Shown: positions 19,396 to 29,508, counted from the stretch's first letter. The stretch is 64,000 bases of DNA from Flagellimonas maritima (GCF_003269425.1 NZ_CP030104.1:1607501-1671500), one strand, 5' to 3'. The notes: generated by a model not told the origin, from the letters alone. Made by a program: numbers and translations.

Positions 19396-21249
19396 TTAAT
19401 CTACTTCTTGAACGTCTCCATCATTTTCAAAATCGAACGCTTTTCCCAAATAAACCAGTTTAAAACCTTTATTTATATTCATGGAGTCTTTACCGAATGC
19501 AGAAATTATTTTTAAGTCTCCCCTTTCATCCTTTAAGAATAATGGAATGATATCTTTATCTGCTTTGGTTATCTCTATAAGTCCCATGTACTGTTCTTGG
19601 TCTTTTAACTCTATTTCATGAATTGTGGGAAATTTTCTGGCGGCTTCGGTCAATTTAATAAAGTCATCGGTATGTGAGAACAATCCAGCTTCGGGATTAT
19701 TTTCGGGGTCGTTCATTTCATCTGTATTTACAAGCCTAAATGCGCCATTTTCCCCAAATTGTTTCTGGAATTTATCAATAGCAAATTGATTAATATCCGA
19801 GTTGCCCGTCAATGCCATAAGGTAGCCCATGTCGTTAAGTTCAATATTATCCGTTAAGGAGTCTGAATAGATATTAGCGGATATGGCCTCCAATCCCAGA
19901 TTCTTGGCTTTCATTATATTCGTTTGGTTATTGTCTATCAATACAACATGCCTATTGTTCTTTTTCAAGTAGCTCCCAATAAGTCTTGAAACTTTGGAGG
20001 CCCCAATAATCAAAACCCCCTCGGATTCGGTTAAAAATACACCGACCATTTTTGCGAACAACCTAGCCGTTGTTGCATTTAACAATACAGTTCCCAAAAC
20101 AATCATAAAAACCAAGGGCGTTATATATTCGGCCCCTGGCACTCCTTTTGCCAAAAGCTTTGAACCAAATAGGGAAGCAATACCTGCAGCTACGATTCCA
20201 CGTGGACCCACCCAGCCTATAAAAATCTTTTCGTTGAACTTTAGCCCAGAACCTTGAGCACTCAGAAAAACCCCTATAGGTCTAATGATAAATACAATTA
20301 CCGCAAAAAGAATAACGGTGTTCCAATTAAAAATCAGTTCCATATCGCTTACGTTGATATTCGCCGCCAACAAAATAAACAAGATGGATATCAGCAAAAC
20401 ACTCAATGATTCTTTAAAATATAGAAGTTCTTTTAGGTTTGGAAGATTGGTATTCCCCAGGACCATTCCCATGACCACAACGGCAAGTAGCCCAGACTCG
20501 TGCGCAAAAAGATCGGACTCAACAAAAACCAATAGCACCACTGAAAGGGAAACAACGTTCATTAAGTAGTGCGGAATCCAATTTTTTTTGATTACAAAAG
20601 CCAAGGCATGAGCAAATGTAAAACCGAATGTAAAACCAAAAAGAAGGATTTTTCCAAATTCGACCAACGCCGTTTTTGTAAAGGCACTGCCTTCGCCCAC
20701 ACTGATGAATTCAAAAACCAAAACCGCTACCAACGCTCCGATGGGATCGATCAATATACCTTCCCATTTTAAAACGGTCGATACATCTTTTTTTAATGGT
20801 ATATTTCTAAGGATTGGTGTAATTACCGTAGGTCCCGTAACAATTATAAGTCCTGAAAAAAGAAACGATATCTGCCATGAGAGGCCAAATATATAATAGG
20901 CCGCCACTCCTGCTCCAAGAAAGGTTACCAATGTACCTATCGTTATCAATTTTGTAATTACAGGGCCTACATTTGCAATTTCCGCCCGTTTAAGGGTCAA
21001 ACCTCCTTCAAACAAAATAATACTAATTGCAAGGGAAACGAAATAATATAATCCATCCCCTGGAAAAAGTCCTTTTTCACCGTTCCAGATAGGTTCTATC
21101 AATTTTGACCCATCTTCAGTATATAATGTAGCTATCGGACCTACCAATAACCCTATTAAAATCAATGGTAATATTGCGGGCAGTTTTAATCTCCAGGCCA
21201 TCCACTGTGCAATAATTCCCAAAATAATAATCCCCGCAAGTTCCAGCAT
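19396..21249 (-). CDS. CPA1/CPA2-type cation:proton antiporter with a C-terminal RCK-like domain
   Basis: 617 residues. The first ~395 form about 12 transmembrane segments of a Na+/H+ exchanger domain (start MLELAGIIILGIIAQWMAWRLKLP; core GLIIVTGPTVITPILR with the TGPT feature, and FIGWVGPRGIVAAGIASLFG near the last helices). From about residue 410 comes a cytosolic Rossmann domain of the TrkA-N/RCK type (GVLIIGASKVSRLIGSYLKKN, VVLIDNN) followed by a second small domain. It probably exchanges Na+ or K+ for protons under control of a bound nucleotide. Direct partners are not evident. Confidence 0.88.
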   Translation of the reverse strand: MLELAGIIILGIIAQWMAWRLKLPAILPLILIGLLVGPIATLYTEDGSKLIEPIWNGEKGLFPGDGLYYFVSLAISIILFEGGLTLKRAEIANVGPVITKLITIGTLVTFLGAGVAAYYIFGLSWQISFLFSGLIIVTGPTVITPILRNIPLKKDVSTVLKWEGILIDPIGALVAVLVFEFISVGEGSAFTKTALVEFGKILLFGFTFGFTFAHALAFVIKKNWIPHYLMNVVSLSVVLLVFVESDLFAHESGLLAVVVMGMVLGNTNLPNLKELLYFKESLSVLLISILFILLAANINVSDMELIFNWNTVILFAVIVFIIRPIGVFLSAQGSGLKFNEKIFIGWVGPRGIVAAGIASLFGSKLLAKGVPGAEYITPLVFMIVLGTVLLNATTARLFAKMVGVFLTESEGVLIIGASKVSRLIGSYLKKNNRHVVLIDNNQTNIMKAKNLGLEAISANIYSDSLTDNIELNDMGYLMALTGNSDINQFAIDKFQKQFGENGAFRLVNTDEMNDPENNPEAGLFSHTDDFIKLTEAARKFPTIHEIELKDQEQYMGLIEITKADKDIIPLFLKDERGDLKIISAFGKDSMNINKGFKLVYLGKAFDFENDGDVQEVD

Positions 21250-21506
21250 TAAACTAGTTTTTTGGAAAATTACTCTTTTTCTTTCAAATGTGAATCAATA
21301 AAACCCATTTGAAAATCACGCTTTGTTCCCTTAATGTTTTGGTGTTGATTCTAAATCGGTCTCCTTTACAATATTGACTTGACAGGTACTTGTCTTCCTG
21401 TACAAAGTTTCTTTGGGGTTTTTTGTTAAAATACGATTAATAAAACCGTGTTTTTTAATCAATTGCGTTTGTCTTTTCTTATTTTGCACGCCATTTCCTT
21501 TTTTGA

Positions 21507-22373
21507 ATGACAATTTATCCCGTTGAGACCGGTAATTTTAAACTAGATGGTGGCGCCATGTTCGGCGTAGTCCCTAAATCCATTTGGACAAGAACCAACC
21601 CTGCCGATGCCAATAATATGATCGATATAGCGGCAAGATGTCTTTTGATCGAAGATAAGGAGCGACTTATTTTGATAGATAATGGTATGGGCAACAAACA
21701 GTCCGAGAAGTTTTTTGGTTACTATTATCAATGGGGCAACCATACATTGGATAGCTCCTTGAAAAAATTAGGGTTTCATCGTGATGATATCACCGATGTT
21801 TTTATGACGCATCTTCATTTTGACCATTGCGGAGGAAGCATACAATGGAACTCGGATAAAACTGGCTATGAGCCTGCTTTTAAAAATGCCCGTTTTTGGA
21901 CCAATGAGAACCACTGGGATTGGGCCACTAACCCGAATGCAAGGGAAAAAGCCTCTTTTTTAAAAGAAAACCTCCTACCAATGCAAGAAAGCGGGCAGCT
22001 CAATTTTGTGCAAAGAAACGATACAGCTTTTTTGGAGGAATCTGAATTGGGGTTTGATATTCTTTTTGTTGACGGCCATACCGAAAAGCAGATGATTCCC
22101 CATATACGATACAAGGAAAAGTATATTGTCTTTATGGCAGATCTTATCCCGACCGTTGGCCATATCCCCTTGCCTTATGTAATGGGCTATGATACACGTC
22201 CTCTATTGACCTTGAACGAAAAAGCAGATTTTTTGAATACCGTCGCCGAAAACAAGTATCTATTGTTCTTTGAACATGATGCCCATAATGAACTTTGTAC
22301 ACTAAAAAAGACTGAAAAAGGCGTTCGTTTGGACAAATTGTTCTCCTTTAATGAAATATTCAACCCACAATAA
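21507..22373 (+). CDS. MBL-fold metallo-hydrolase
   Basis: 288-residue metallo-beta-lactamase-fold enzyme without a signal peptide, so cytoplasmic. The metal motif TDVFMTHLHFDHCGG (HxHxDH) lies at about residues 97-110, a second metal ligand in FVDGHTEKQMIP, and a third His near the end (FFEHDAHN). The family includes lactonases and thioester hydrolases; the exact substrate is unknown. It starts a plus-strand run with the S8 and M1 peptidase genes, 29 bases apart. Confidence 0.87.
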   Translation: MTIYPVETGNFKLDGGAMFGVVPKSIWTRTNPADANNMIDIAARCLLIEDKERLILIDNGMGNKQSEKFFGYYYQWGNHTLDSSLKKLGFHRDDITDVFMTHLHFDHCGGSIQWNSDKTGYEPAFKNARFWTNENHWDWATNPNAREKASFLKENLLPMQESGQLNFVQRNDTAFLEESELGFDILFVDGHTEKQMIPHIRYKEKYIVFMADLIPTVGHIPLPYVMGYDTRPLLTLNEKADFLNTVAENKYLLFFEHDAHNELCTLKKTEKGVRLDKLFSFNEIFNPQ

Positions 22374-22402
22374 AAAATTTACTTATCAATAAAACATCAA
22401 AT

Positions 22403-24052
22403 ATGAATCAAACATACATCAAACCTTATTTCACTTTACTTTCCGCATCTCTCTTTTTAATGGGCTGTGGTGCCACGTCATTGGTTTCCACTCCTGTTGA
22501 AAACATAGATGCTGTTCCGTTGAAAATTTCTGAACTCACCGAGGCTGAGAAAAAAACCTGGGGACATGCTGATCTTATTGCAGATACGATTCCTGGAATG
22601 AGCGTGGACAAAGCATACACAGAAATCATCAAAAACAAAAGTGGAAAAACTGTAATAGTCGCCGTTGTGGATTCTGGAATGGATTTGGAACATGAGGACC
22701 TTGATGATGTGCTCTGGACAAATAAAGGAGAACGCCCAAACAATGGTAAGGACGACGATGGGAATGGGTATGTGGACGATATTCATGGATATAATTTTTT
22801 AGGAGAGGCCTATCACGAGCAACTTGAATATGTTCGTATGCTTCGTCTCAACATCGGTGATGCTTCGGCCAGAGGAAAAGCACGTTTAAAGTTGGATGAG
22901 GAATATCCCAAGGCACTTCAAAATAAAAAGCAGTATGAACAGATATTTCAAGTAGTAAAAAATGCTGATGCTATGGTAAGGAAAGAACTGGGAAAAGATT
23001 CTTATACCAAAAAGGACTTATCAGCTATAGATGCCAAAACTGAAGAAATGCAGCAGAGTATTGCTGTATTGACCCAAATGTTCACTTATGGTGATGATAT
23101 AGATACTGTTAAAGAAGAACTTGAAGAAGGAATTACATATTTTACGGAACAGGTCAACTATAATCTCAACAAGGATTTTAACGGAAGAAAACCCGTTGGC
23201 GATGACCCCTACGATATAAATGACAAATCCTATGGAAACGGAAATCCTAAAAATCGTGTTGATTCTGAAAGCCACGGAACCCATGTTGCAGGAATAATCG
23301 CTGCTGAAAGAAACAATGGCAAAGGCGTTAACGGGGTCGCAAAAAATGTTAAGTTGATGAGCATAAGGGCAGTACCCAACGGCGATGAATACGACAAGGA
23401 TATTGCACTTGCCATACGCTATGCAGTCGATAACGGGGCAAAAATAATCAACTGTAGTTTTGGAAAGTCTTTTTCCCCTAATGCGGAATGGGTTTACAAT
23501 GCGATTCAATACGCTGCTTCCAGAGATGTTTTAATTGTTCATGCCGCAGGAAATGATGGCGATAATCTAGACAATATGGAAAATCCCAATTATCCCAACG
23601 ATCATAAATTTGCGGATACGGAATTTGCGAACAATGTAATTACAGTAGGTGCACTGACCAGTGATTACGGTTCTAAAATGGTGGCGAACTTTTCAAATTA
23701 CGGTAAACAGAATGTGGATGTCTTTGCTCCTGGAGATGCAATTTATTCCACATTGCCCAATAACGATTATGATTTTCAAGGGGGCACTTCTATGGCCGCT
23801 CCTGCAGTATCCGGTGTTGCAGCATTGATCAGGTCATATTATCCACAGCTATCGGCTTCGCAGGTAAAACAGATTATCATACAGTCTGGACTGAGCTCTA
23901 AATCTTCGGTAATCGTTGCGGGGGACGAAACCAAGGCCACTACCTTTGATAAAATTTCGAAATCAGGAAAAATGGTCAATGCCTATAATGCGCTCATCTT
24001 TGCTGAACAGATTTCAAAAGGGAAGATGACCTTAACCAATAATACCAAATAA
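22403..24052 (+). CDS. S8-family serine peptidase, lipoprotein
   Basis: Subtilisin-type peptidase of 549 residues with a lipobox (SLFLMGC, Cys22), so probably membrane-anchored on the periplasmic or outer surface. The catalytic triad is Asp90 in VAVVDSGMD, His at about 290 in SHGTHVAGI and Ser at about 463 in GGTSMAAPA. A long acidic insert between Asp and His (about residues 125-275) is larger than in plain subtilisin and holds a calcium-like DDDGNGYVDD element. It starts 29 bases after the MBL gene and ends two bases before the M1 peptidase. Confidence 0.9.
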   Translation: MNQTYIKPYFTLLSASLFLMGCGATSLVSTPVENIDAVPLKISELTEAEKKTWGHADLIADTIPGMSVDKAYTEIIKNKSGKTVIVAVVDSGMDLEHEDLDDVLWTNKGERPNNGKDDDGNGYVDDIHGYNFLGEAYHEQLEYVRMLRLNIGDASARGKARLKLDEEYPKALQNKKQYEQIFQVVKNADAMVRKELGKDSYTKKDLSAIDAKTEEMQQSIAVLTQMFTYGDDIDTVKEELEEGITYFTEQVNYNLNKDFNGRKPVGDDPYDINDKSYGNGNPKNRVDSESHGTHVAGIIAAERNNGKGVNGVAKNVKLMSIRAVPNGDEYDKDIALAIRYAVDNGAKIINCSFGKSFSPNAEWVYNAIQYAASRDVLIVHAAGNDGDNLDNMENPNYPNDHKFADTEFANNVITVGALTSDYGSKMVANFSNYGKQNVDVFAPGDAIYSTLPNNDYDFQGGTSMAAPAVSGVAALIRSYYPQLSASQVKQIIIQSGLSSKSSVIVAGDETKATTFDKISKSGKMVNAYNALIFAEQISKGKMTLTNNTK

Positions 24053-24054
24053 CC

Positions 24055-25908
24055 ATGAAAAAACTAGTATTCTTTTTCTTTGCCTTTTTGAGTTTTAGCT
24101 CCGTGCTTTTGGCCCAGGGCAATAGTTCTTATTGGCAGCAGCATGTAGATTACACCATGGATGTCACTATGGATGTTGAAACCTTTCAGTATTCGGGATC
24201 ACAGAAGTTGATTTATACCAACAATTCTCCAGATGAATTGGACAGGGTATATTATCATTTATATTTTAATGCATTTCAGCCTGGAAGTGAAATGGATATA
24301 AGGCTCCAGAGCATTAAGGATCCTGATAAAAGAATGATGGAAGGCAACAAAAGCAGGATTGCATCGCTTTCCAACGAAGAAATGGGCTATTTACATGTGA
24401 AATCCTTGAACCAAGATGGAAATACAGTTTCATATACAGAAGAAGGTACCATATTGGTCGTGGATTTGGCAAAACCGATTCCTTCTGGAGGGAAAACCGA
24501 ACTGTCCATGGAATTTGAGGGACAAGTTCCTTTACAAATAAGACGATCAGGTAGAAACAGTAAAGAAGGGGTAGCACTTTCCATGAGCCAATGGTATCCC
24601 AAACTTTCTGAATACGATTATGAGGGTTGGCACCCCAATCCCTATATAGCACGTGAATTTCACGGGGTATGGGGAGACTTTGATGTTAAATTGACCATTG
24701 ATAAGAATTATACCGTTGGCGGTACAGGCTATTTGCAGAATCCCCAAGAAATAGGCCATGGGTATGAAACTCCTGGCAGTAAAATTAAAACAAAGGGCAA
24801 AACCTTGACTTGGCATTTTAAAGCACCTAACGTACATGACTTTATGTGGGCGGCAGACCCTGATTATATCCATGATATGGTGCAAATGGAAGATGGGCCC
24901 ACGCTTCATTTTTACTACAAGAACAATCCTGAAATTATTGAGAACTGGAAAAATCTTCAGCCCAAAACAGAAGCTGCCATGCGGTTTTTCAGTAAAAATA
25001 TAGGCGAATATCCTTATGAGCAATATTCTGTTGTACAGGGAGGTGATGGAGGAATGGAATATGCCATGAGCACCTTGATAACCGGAAATCGAAAATTTTC
25101 AAGCTTGGTCGGTGTTATGGTGCATGAAATGGCACACTCTTGGTTTCAGCATGTTTTGGCAACGAATGAATCCAAATATGAGTGGATGGATGAAGGTTTT
25201 ACATCGTTCATTAGTAGTCTCTGCATGAACGAAATCATGGAACAAAACAAAGAAAATCCTTTTGAAGGTTCGTACAAAGGATATTATGCCTTGGTAAACT
25301 CGGGCATGGAACTTCCTCAAACAACGCACGCAGATCGCTATACTACAAATTTTGCTTACGGTATTTCGGCTTATAGCAAAGGTGCTATTTTTCTATCGCA
25401 GCTCGGCTATGTAATTGGTCAAGATAAATTAATGGAAACCATCAGGAAATACTATGAGGATTTTAAGTTTAAACATCCTGTGCCCAATGATGTGAAAAGG
25501 ACCGCAGAAAAAGTTTCGGGTATGGAATTGGATTGGTATTTGACCGATTGGACACAAACCACGTATACCATAGATTACGGAATAAAAAATGTTGAGGCCG
25601 ATGGAGAGAAAACCAAGGTTACCATGGAACGCTTGGGCGAAATGCCAATGCCGCTTGATATTTTAGTGGTAGGTGTCGATGGCACCCAAGAAACTTATTA
25701 CATTCCTTTACAGCTAATGCGGGGAGAGAAAGATAATCCGTATCCCAATATTAAAAGAACGGTGGTGAAAGATTGGGCGTGGGCTTATCCAACCTATGAA
25801 TTTACCATAGATAAACCGTTGAGTGCCATAAAGGCGATTGCCATTGACCCATCACAACTTATGGCAGATGTTAACGGGGAGAACAATGTTTATCAGTCCA
25901 ATCCTTAA
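24055..25908 (+). CDS. M1-family metallopeptidase (aminopeptidase N-like)
   Basis: Exported zinc peptidase of 617 residues with a signal peptide (MKKLVFFFFAFLSFSSVLLAQG). Zinc motif HEMAHSW at about 357-363 with the third ligand in WMDEGF about 18 residues later, the M1 HExxH-(x18)-E pattern. An upstream GGMEYAM stretch replaces the usual GAMEN exopeptidase motif, as seen in bacterial M1 relatives. Only two bases separate it from the S8 gene, so it is probably co-expressed and part of extracellular protein digestion. Confidence 0.9.
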   Translation: MKKLVFFFFAFLSFSSVLLAQGNSSYWQQHVDYTMDVTMDVETFQYSGSQKLIYTNNSPDELDRVYYHLYFNAFQPGSEMDIRLQSIKDPDKRMMEGNKSRIASLSNEEMGYLHVKSLNQDGNTVSYTEEGTILVVDLAKPIPSGGKTELSMEFEGQVPLQIRRSGRNSKEGVALSMSQWYPKLSEYDYEGWHPNPYIAREFHGVWGDFDVKLTIDKNYTVGGTGYLQNPQEIGHGYETPGSKIKTKGKTLTWHFKAPNVHDFMWAADPDYIHDMVQMEDGPTLHFYYKNNPEIIENWKNLQPKTEAAMRFFSKNIGEYPYEQYSVVQGGDGGMEYAMSTLITGNRKFSSLVGVMVHEMAHSWFQHVLATNESKYEWMDEGFTSFISSLCMNEIMEQNKENPFEGSYKGYYALVNSGMELPQTTHADRYTTNFAYGISAYSKGAIFLSQLGYVIGQDKLMETIRKYYEDFKFKHPVPNDVKRTAEKVSGMELDWYLTDWTQTTYTIDYGIKNVEADGEKTKVTMERLGEMPMPLDILVVGVDGTQETYYIPLQLMRGEKDNPYPNIKRTVVKDWAWAYPTYEFTIDKPLSAIKAIAIDPSQLMADVNGENNVYQSNP

Positions 25909-25983
25909 TAATTGTTCTATTTGTAAATGATGCCGTTCTTGTTCCCTTAAAAGGAAGCTAAAAATAAAAACTTTGAAAACGAA

Positions 25984-26397
25984 GTGAGCGAAACTTCAAA
26001 TGAAGGCCCAAAAACCTTCTCTTTTTCCAAAAAGGAAAAACTCAAAAACAAAAAACTTTTTGAGGAACTTTTTATTGGAGGGAAAGGTATCAGTGCATTT
26101 CCAGTAAAATTATTGTACGTCCGTACCCAATTTGATGATGGACCGCACATAAAAGTTGGTGTCGTCGCTCCAAAAAAAAAGTTTAAAAGCGCAGTAAAGC
26201 GCAACAGGATAAAACGGTTGCTGCGTGAAGCTTATAGGCTTAACAAGCATCTTGTTTTTAACAACATAGAGGGGGATTTTGCGTTTCTATTTTTATATCT
26301 TGGTAAACAGATGCCCACTTTTGAAGAAGTGGATACATCCATAAAACAGCTTTTGAAAGGTTTTCTAAAAAAAGAGTCCCATGAAAAAATTGATTAA
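25984..26397 (+). CDS. rnpA: Ribonuclease P protein component
   Basis: Protein partner of the RNase P ribozyme for tRNA 5' processing. 137 residues. The start is GTG at 25984; no ATG fits. The FSFSKKEKLKNKKLFEELF N-terminus and the RNR motif KFKSAVKRNRIKRLLREAYR at about 66-85 are diagnostic. Its last 17 bases overlap the S41 peptidase start. No rpmH lies next to it in this window. Confidence 0.92.
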   Translation: MSETSNEGPKTFSFSKKEKLKNKKLFEELFIGGKGISAFPVKLLYVRTQFDDGPHIKVGVVAPKKKFKSAVKRNRIKRLLREAYRLNKHLVFNNIEGDFAFLFLYLGKQMPTFEEVDTSIKQLLKGFLKKESHEKID

Positions 26398-28006
26398 AAA
26401 GAAGGTTTTAATTCCCGTCTTCGCACTTACCATTCTTGTGGTCGGCAGTAGTTTTAAAAGTGACTTTTTCGAGATTGCAAAGCAAATCGAGATTTTTACA
26501 ACGCTATTTAAGGAGCTCAACATGAACTATGTGGATGAAACAAATCCTGCAGAACTAATGGATTCCGCCATAAAGAACATGTTGGAAGAGCTTGATCCCT
26601 ATACGCGCTTTTTAAACGAGCAAGATGTTGAATCCTTTAAAATAAATAATGCAGGAGAATATTCGGGAATAGGGGCCTTGGTGCGTTCCTATGAAAGCAA
26701 ATTGCTCATTGTAGAGCCCTATAAAGACTATCCAGCGGATAAGGCTGGGCTGAAAGCAGGCGATGAAATCATTAAAATAGGTGATATTAAAGTGTCTGAT
26801 TTTGATGACAATGCCGGTGAACTGTTGAAAGGCGCGAACAATACCAGTGTGGGCATTACATTTGTAAGGCAGGGAGAAACAAAAACTGCAACGCTCAAAA
26901 GAGAAGGTGTTGATGTCGATGCTGTTCCTTTTTATGAAATGATCGATGATAAGACCGGTTATGTTGTGCTTTCAAGATTCAATAGAAAAGCATCCGGCCA
27001 GACAAAATCTGCCATTGAAGATTTAAAAGGGAAAGGTGCCGAAAGGTTGGTCTTGGACTTGCGCGGGAACCCTGGGGGACTTCTCTCAGAGGCCATAAAT
27101 GTTACCAATTTATTTGTGCCGAAAAACGAATTGATCGTAACTACCAAATCGAACGTTAAAAAATTCAATCAAGAATATAAAACAAAAAACCAGCCTCTTG
27201 ATCTTGATATTCCTTTGGTGGTATTGATAGATGGAAGCAGTGCCTCTGCCAGTGAAATTGTTTCTGGCGGATTGCAAGATTTGGACCGTGCGGTGATTAT
27301 GGGTGCCAGGAGTTTTGGAAAAGGATTGGTACAACGCCCCTTAAAACTTACTTACGGCACACAGTTAAAGGTTACCATTTCAAGATACTATACCCCTTCC
27401 GGCAGATGTATTCAATCGTTGGATTATTGGAACAGGGATAGGGAAGGAAATGCTATACGCAACACAAAATTTAATGAGTTTGCCACAAAAAAAGGGCGAA
27501 AGGTACAAGATGGGGGCGGTGTTAAGCCAGATGTTGAAATAGCATCTTTAAAAACCAATACCTTGATCAATGCCCTAAAACAGAACAATATCGTTTTTGA
27601 TTTTGCAACCGATTATTATTATGACCATTCTTTTGATAATGTCAATGATTTTGCGTTCACCGATACCGATTTCAACGCATTCAAAAATTATGCAAGAACA
27701 CAGAATTTTTCTTTTGAAACCGAGACCGAAAAATTATTGGAGAAATCCATAAACGCCGATGAGCACCTTTTGGGTTCAGAAGTGCAGGAAAAATATAAGG
27801 ATTTGCTATTGGCCGTTAATAGGGGCAAGATCATGGCGTTGGATACATTCAAGAAAGAAATTAAAAAAGACCTTGAAGATGAAATTGTAAAGCGTTACTT
27901 CTACCGTGATGGCCTTTATACCTATTATCTTAAACATGACGATGCCATCTTGGCCGCAAAGGAACTTTTGGGCAACAGCCCTGAATACAATGCGATTTTA
28001 AATTGA
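26381..28006 (+). CDS. S41-family C-terminal processing peptidase
   Basis: 541 residues with an N-terminal membrane anchor/signal (VLIPVFALTILVVGSSF). PDZ domain at about 85-165 (SGIGALVRSYESKLLIVEPYKDYPADKAGLKAGDEI), then the S41 core with DLRGNPGG and the catalytic region IDGSSASASEIVSGGLQDLDRA followed by GARSFGKGLVQ, which holds the Ser-Lys pair. It belongs to the CtpA/Prc family that trims exported proteins. It overlaps rnpA by 17 bases and its TGA shares bases with the next start, so the three genes form an operon. Confidence 0.92.
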   Translation: MKKLIKKKVLIPVFALTILVVGSSFKSDFFEIAKQIEIFTTLFKELNMNYVDETNPAELMDSAIKNMLEELDPYTRFLNEQDVESFKINNAGEYSGIGALVRSYESKLLIVEPYKDYPADKAGLKAGDEIIKIGDIKVSDFDDNAGELLKGANNTSVGITFVRQGETKTATLKREGVDVDAVPFYEMIDDKTGYVVLSRFNRKASGQTKSAIEDLKGKGAERLVLDLRGNPGGLLSEAINVTNLFVPKNELIVTTKSNVKKFNQEYKTKNQPLDLDIPLVVLIDGSSASASEIVSGGLQDLDRAVIMGARSFGKGLVQRPLKLTYGTQLKVTISRYYTPSGRCIQSLDYWNRDREGNAIRNTKFNEFATKKGRKVQDGGGVKPDVEIASLKTNTLINALKQNNIVFDFATDYYYDHSFDNVNDFAFTDTDFNAFKNYARTQNFSFETETEKLLEKSINADEHLLGSEVQEKYKDLLLAVNRGKIMALDTFKKEIKKDLEDEIVKRYFYRDGLYTYYLKHDDAILAAKELLGNSPEYNAILN

Positions 28007-29202
28007 AAATACTTTTTAAAACACTATTACTTTTATTTTGGTGCTGTATGGCCAACATGGCACATGCCCAAGAAACATTTAAAAAAGGTACTGTTCTCGA
28101 CTCTATTGCAGTATCGAACAGTAATGGTGAAACCTTTACACTATACCTCCCGGAATCGTATGCTGTAGAAAAGCTGAATCCCATTGTGTTTATTTTTGAG
28201 CCTGCTGCGCGAGGATTCATTGGCATCTCCCCATTTTTGGAAGCCTCGGAAAAATACGGATATGTTCTGGTCTGTTCCAACAATGCAAGAAATGGCCCTT
28301 ATGACCGTAATTTTGATATTGCCAATAGATTGTTCGACCACATTTTTGCCAACTTTAAGATTAAAGAAGATGAAATGTACATTTCTGGCTTGTCCGGAGG
28401 TTCCCGCTTGGCAACAGCGATAGCCTCCCTTACCGATAGGTTTACGGGCGTAGTGGCATGTGGCGCCGGGTTTTCTCATATACAGGAACATATGCCCTCT
28501 ACCCAAAACTTTGTTTATGCGGGACTGTGCGGTGATAGGGACATGAACTACAAGGAAATGTTGGGGAACGTGGACTATTTTGGTTTGATAAAATTCAACA
28601 GCACCTTGATTACTTTTGATGGGGAACATACTTGGCCGCCCCAATCACAGATTTTAAGGGCTTTTGATTGGTTGAACACCAAAAAATTGATAAAAAACAA
28701 TCCTTCACGGTTGGATGATATATTGTTGAAATACCAATCCGATTACAAAACAACAAAAGAATTCGAGAAAAAAGGTGCGTATCTGTTCGCATCTGAAGCT
28801 TATGATAGGATGATACAAACCTATGATAAAGTTATAAAAAGCGATAGCCTAAAAGAGCAACATCAAGAACTTAAAAAAAGCAAAAGCTACATAAAGCAAG
28901 AAAAGTCCTTAACAGCTGCCTTAGAGCTGGAGACGGAATTGAAGAAAAAATTGGACCCACGGTTGTTAAAGGATTTGGAGGATGTTGGCAGGGCCAATCT
29001 TAAGTGGTGGAACAAAGAAGTTGAAAAATTAAACAAGCTAAAGGAAAATGGCGATGCGGAAATTAAAAAGATGGTTTACCGATTAAAGTTTGGCCTTTTT
29101 GTAAGGGTATATTCCAGAAAAAACAAACTTCTCTATAATTCCACACCTGAACAAGCTAAGCTTGTTGACGATTTTATACAGCTGTTTTATCCAAAAAAGT
29201 AG
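28003..29202 (+). CDS. Exported alpha/beta-hydrolase-like protein
   Basis: 399 residues, starting at a TTG that overlaps the S41 stop (TTGA). A signal peptide ends near MAHAQ. The middle has a hydrolase-like fold with FIFEPAARG and the nucleophile-elbow pattern GLSGGSRLA at about residues 129-137, plus FDGEHTWPP later, so it resembles a PHB-depolymerase/esterase-like enzyme. The last ~150 residues are a Lys/Glu-rich helical region. Precise function is unknown; translational coupling to the S41 gene suggests a shared envelope role. Confidence 0.65.
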   Translation: MKILFKTLLLLFWCCMANMAHAQETFKKGTVLDSIAVSNSNGETFTLYLPESYAVEKLNPIVFIFEPAARGFIGISPFLEASEKYGYVLVCSNNARNGPYDRNFDIANRLFDHIFANFKIKEDEMYISGLSGGSRLATAIASLTDRFTGVVACGAGFSHIQEHMPSTQNFVYAGLCGDRDMNYKEMLGNVDYFGLIKFNSTLITFDGEHTWPPQSQILRAFDWLNTKKLIKNNPSRLDDILLKYQSDYKTTKEFEKKGAYLFASEAYDRMIQTYDKVIKSDSLKEQHQELKKSKSYIKQEKSLTAALELETELKKKLDPRLLKDLEDVGRANLKWWNKEVEKLNKLKENGDAEIKKMVYRLKFGLFVRVYSRKNKLLYNSTPEQAKLVDDFIQLFYPKK

Positions 29203-29229
29203 GGTAAAAAATACTGCGGGCCTACTAAA

Positions 29230-29508
29230 CTACAAATCTTCCAGTGGGCTTCGTACCTGGGTTATTATCTTATTTGAAACTTTAGTATATATCAATGTTG
29301 TGTTTATGTTGGTATGTCCCAATAATTTTTGAATGATTCTTATATCAGTTCCGTTTTCCAATAAATGTGTTGCAAAACTATGCCTTAATGTATGCAGCGT
29401 AGCATTCTTTTTGATTCCTGCCCTTCTTTTGGCCAGATGAAATACTTTTTGTAGACTACTGGAACTGTAAAAATTTGGGGAAAATATAAGATAACCAGTA
29501 TTTATTTG
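29230..29508 (-). pseudogene. Truncated tyrosine recombinase/integrase (IntI-like C-terminus)
   Basis: An open frame of about 92 codons has no start codon and holds only the C-terminal catalytic part. It contains [15 protein letters not shown] (HxxR), LLGHTN (GH) and TTLIYTKV (catalytic Tyr), then ends VRSPLEDL. The first catalytic Arg and the DNA-binding N-terminal domain are missing. The VRSPLxxL tail and the [21 protein letters not shown] lead resemble integron integrases and their relatives. Its missing 5' side faces the cassette region, the orientation in which intI lies relative to an array. Upstream frame is closed by a stop near 29550. Confidence 0.75.

Noticed and set aside
21331-21513. 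Minus-strand 60-codon frame upstream of the MBL gene
   Set aside because: Lys/Thr-rich without any motif, and it covers the promoter region between the divergent antiporter and MBL genes.
23021-23509. Long antisense frame opposite the S8 peptidase
   Set aside because: Typical shadow frame rich in Ile, Phe and Cys; the plus-strand peptidase has all catalytic motifs.
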